Assembly (NCBI GenBank): GCA_002497685.1
Contig: DAEH01000053.1
Location: 767-6,523 of the forward strand
DNA: 5,757 bases
Reading direction: 5' to 3'
Source: Euryarchaeota archaeon UBA169
GTDB lineage: Archaea > Thermoplasmatota > Poseidoniia > MGIII > CG-Epi1
Shown: in pieces, positions 5,302-5,757 of the stretch
Numbering within the stretch: the first letter of the stretch is position 1
Layout of the letters: each line of letters begins with the position of its first letter
Translations under genes and position numbers: made by a program
The notes under the pieces: model-generated
Told to the model about the DNA's origin: nothing
Seen by the model: only the letters and a program-made list of their open reading frames with translations
Databases searched by the model: none

Positions 5302-5757
5302 TCGGACAACTATTTGGTTTAGAGATGCATCAGTTATTATTTTTGCATTATATGTTGTAGTGTCTATTGCGATGGTTCCTTGGTCGAACCTGAAGGTAGA
5401 GGATCCAGCTCCTAATACTTGCCCTAATGGCTGTCCACCTTCAATAAATTTCCCTGAGGATAAATATCATCATTATGATGATTCTTTAATATTTGATTGG
5501 AATCCCGTTTCAGTTACTTACCACATTGAAATTAGAGATGTCGAAACAGCAGAGTTAGTTTATGAGGTGAATTTAACAAATTTCAATTCTACCACAAGTC
5601 CTCGTTTGCAAGTAGGCAATTACAGTTCAAAGATTTTTTACACTGGAATTGTTGGTACAAATTTATTAGATGAAGTAACGACGGAAGAGGGTGAATCTGA
5701 ATTGATAATAGATTCAGACGTCCATCAGCTTAATAGTTCATCAAAAATCACATTAGA
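5294..5757 (+). CDS. Membrane-anchored protein in the NuoJ C-half position, incomplete at window edge
   Basis: I do not recognise this protein. From GTG 5294, 154 codons are open to the edge, so the real length is unknown. Residues 1-11 are short and basic, and 12-29 form one hydrophobic helix (ASVIIFALYVVVSIAMVPW). A long polar part follows, probably outside the cell by the charge rule. It contains a CPNGCPP pair of cysteines (about 43-49) and then a stretch of alternating hydrophobic residues: FDWNPVSVTYHIEIRD, then ELVYEV, then LQVGNYSSKIFYTG. This spacing (W..P, Y.I.I.D, L..G.Y..KI) resembles a fibronectin type III-like beta sandwich. Four N-x-S/T sites lie in the visible part. Position suggests the NuoJ C-terminal half, with its TM4 here, a huge insertion in the outer loop and TM5 beyond the edge. 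An unrelated accessory subunit is the alternative. Confidence 0.8.
   Translation, partial: MPSRTTIWFRDASVIIFALYVVVSIAMVPWSNLKVEDPAPNTCPNGCPPSINFPEDKYHHYDDSLIFDWNPVSVTYHIEIRDVETAELVYEVNLTNFNSTTSPRLQVGNYSSKIFYTGIVGTNLLDEVTTEEGESELIIDSDVHQLNSSSKITL

Noticed and set aside
1..5757. Bacteroidetes as the host, suggested by PanB and by EFG-lacking complexes known in Bacteroides
   Set aside because: Bacteroides has fused NuoCD, whereas C and D are separate here, J is split, and strong GGAGG sites are atypical for Bacteroidetes. It cannot be fully excluded from this window.

Overview
The window holds the 5' part of a respiratory complex I (Nuo/Fpo-type) operon on the + strand, in the order nuoA-nuoB-nuoC-nuoD-nuoH-nuoI-nuoJ, followed by an open reading frame that runs off the right edge. 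The 5' end of a divergent panB (ketopantoate hydroxymethyltransferase) gene lies at the left edge. The DNA is AT-rich, coding density is very high, and neighbouring nuo genes overlap or nearly touch.

The likely source is an archaeon, perhaps a Thermoplasmata-type lineage such as marine Poseidoniales; this is inference, not proof. NuoC and NuoD are separate proteins. No nuoE, nuoF or nuoG lies between nuoD and nuoH. NuoJ is a short N-terminal half, as in archaeal Fpo operons. Internal genes carry GGAGG ribosome binding sites, whereas the first gene has none and sits about 30 bases downstream of a TATA-like element, a common archaeal pattern. PanB, in contrast, looks like the Bacteroidetes type and may have been acquired.

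Layout: 1-350 panB start (- strand); 351-402 compact divergent control region with an AT palindrome and a T10 tract; 403-810 nuoA (start uncertain); 807-1451 nuoB; 1453-1932 nuoC; 1932-3026 nuoD; 3023-4255 nuoH; 4255-5034 nuoI; 5038-5301 nuoJ N-half; 5294-5757 membrane-anchored protein, incomplete.

NuoB, C, D and I form the connecting arm that carries electrons to quinone; NuoA, H and J form the part of the membrane arm that meets it. The proton-pumping subunits K, L, M and N would be expected beyond the right edge. Four features depart from the textbook complex: NuoI has four 4Fe-4S motifs instead of two; the place of the NuoJ C-terminal half is taken by a one-helix protein with a large predicted extracytoplasmic beta-rich domain; NuoH has an insertion in its first cytoplasmic loop; and NuoA lacks a usually conserved membrane glutamate. 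Together they suggest a complex that takes electrons from a soluble carrier such as ferredoxin, not from NADH through NuoEFG.
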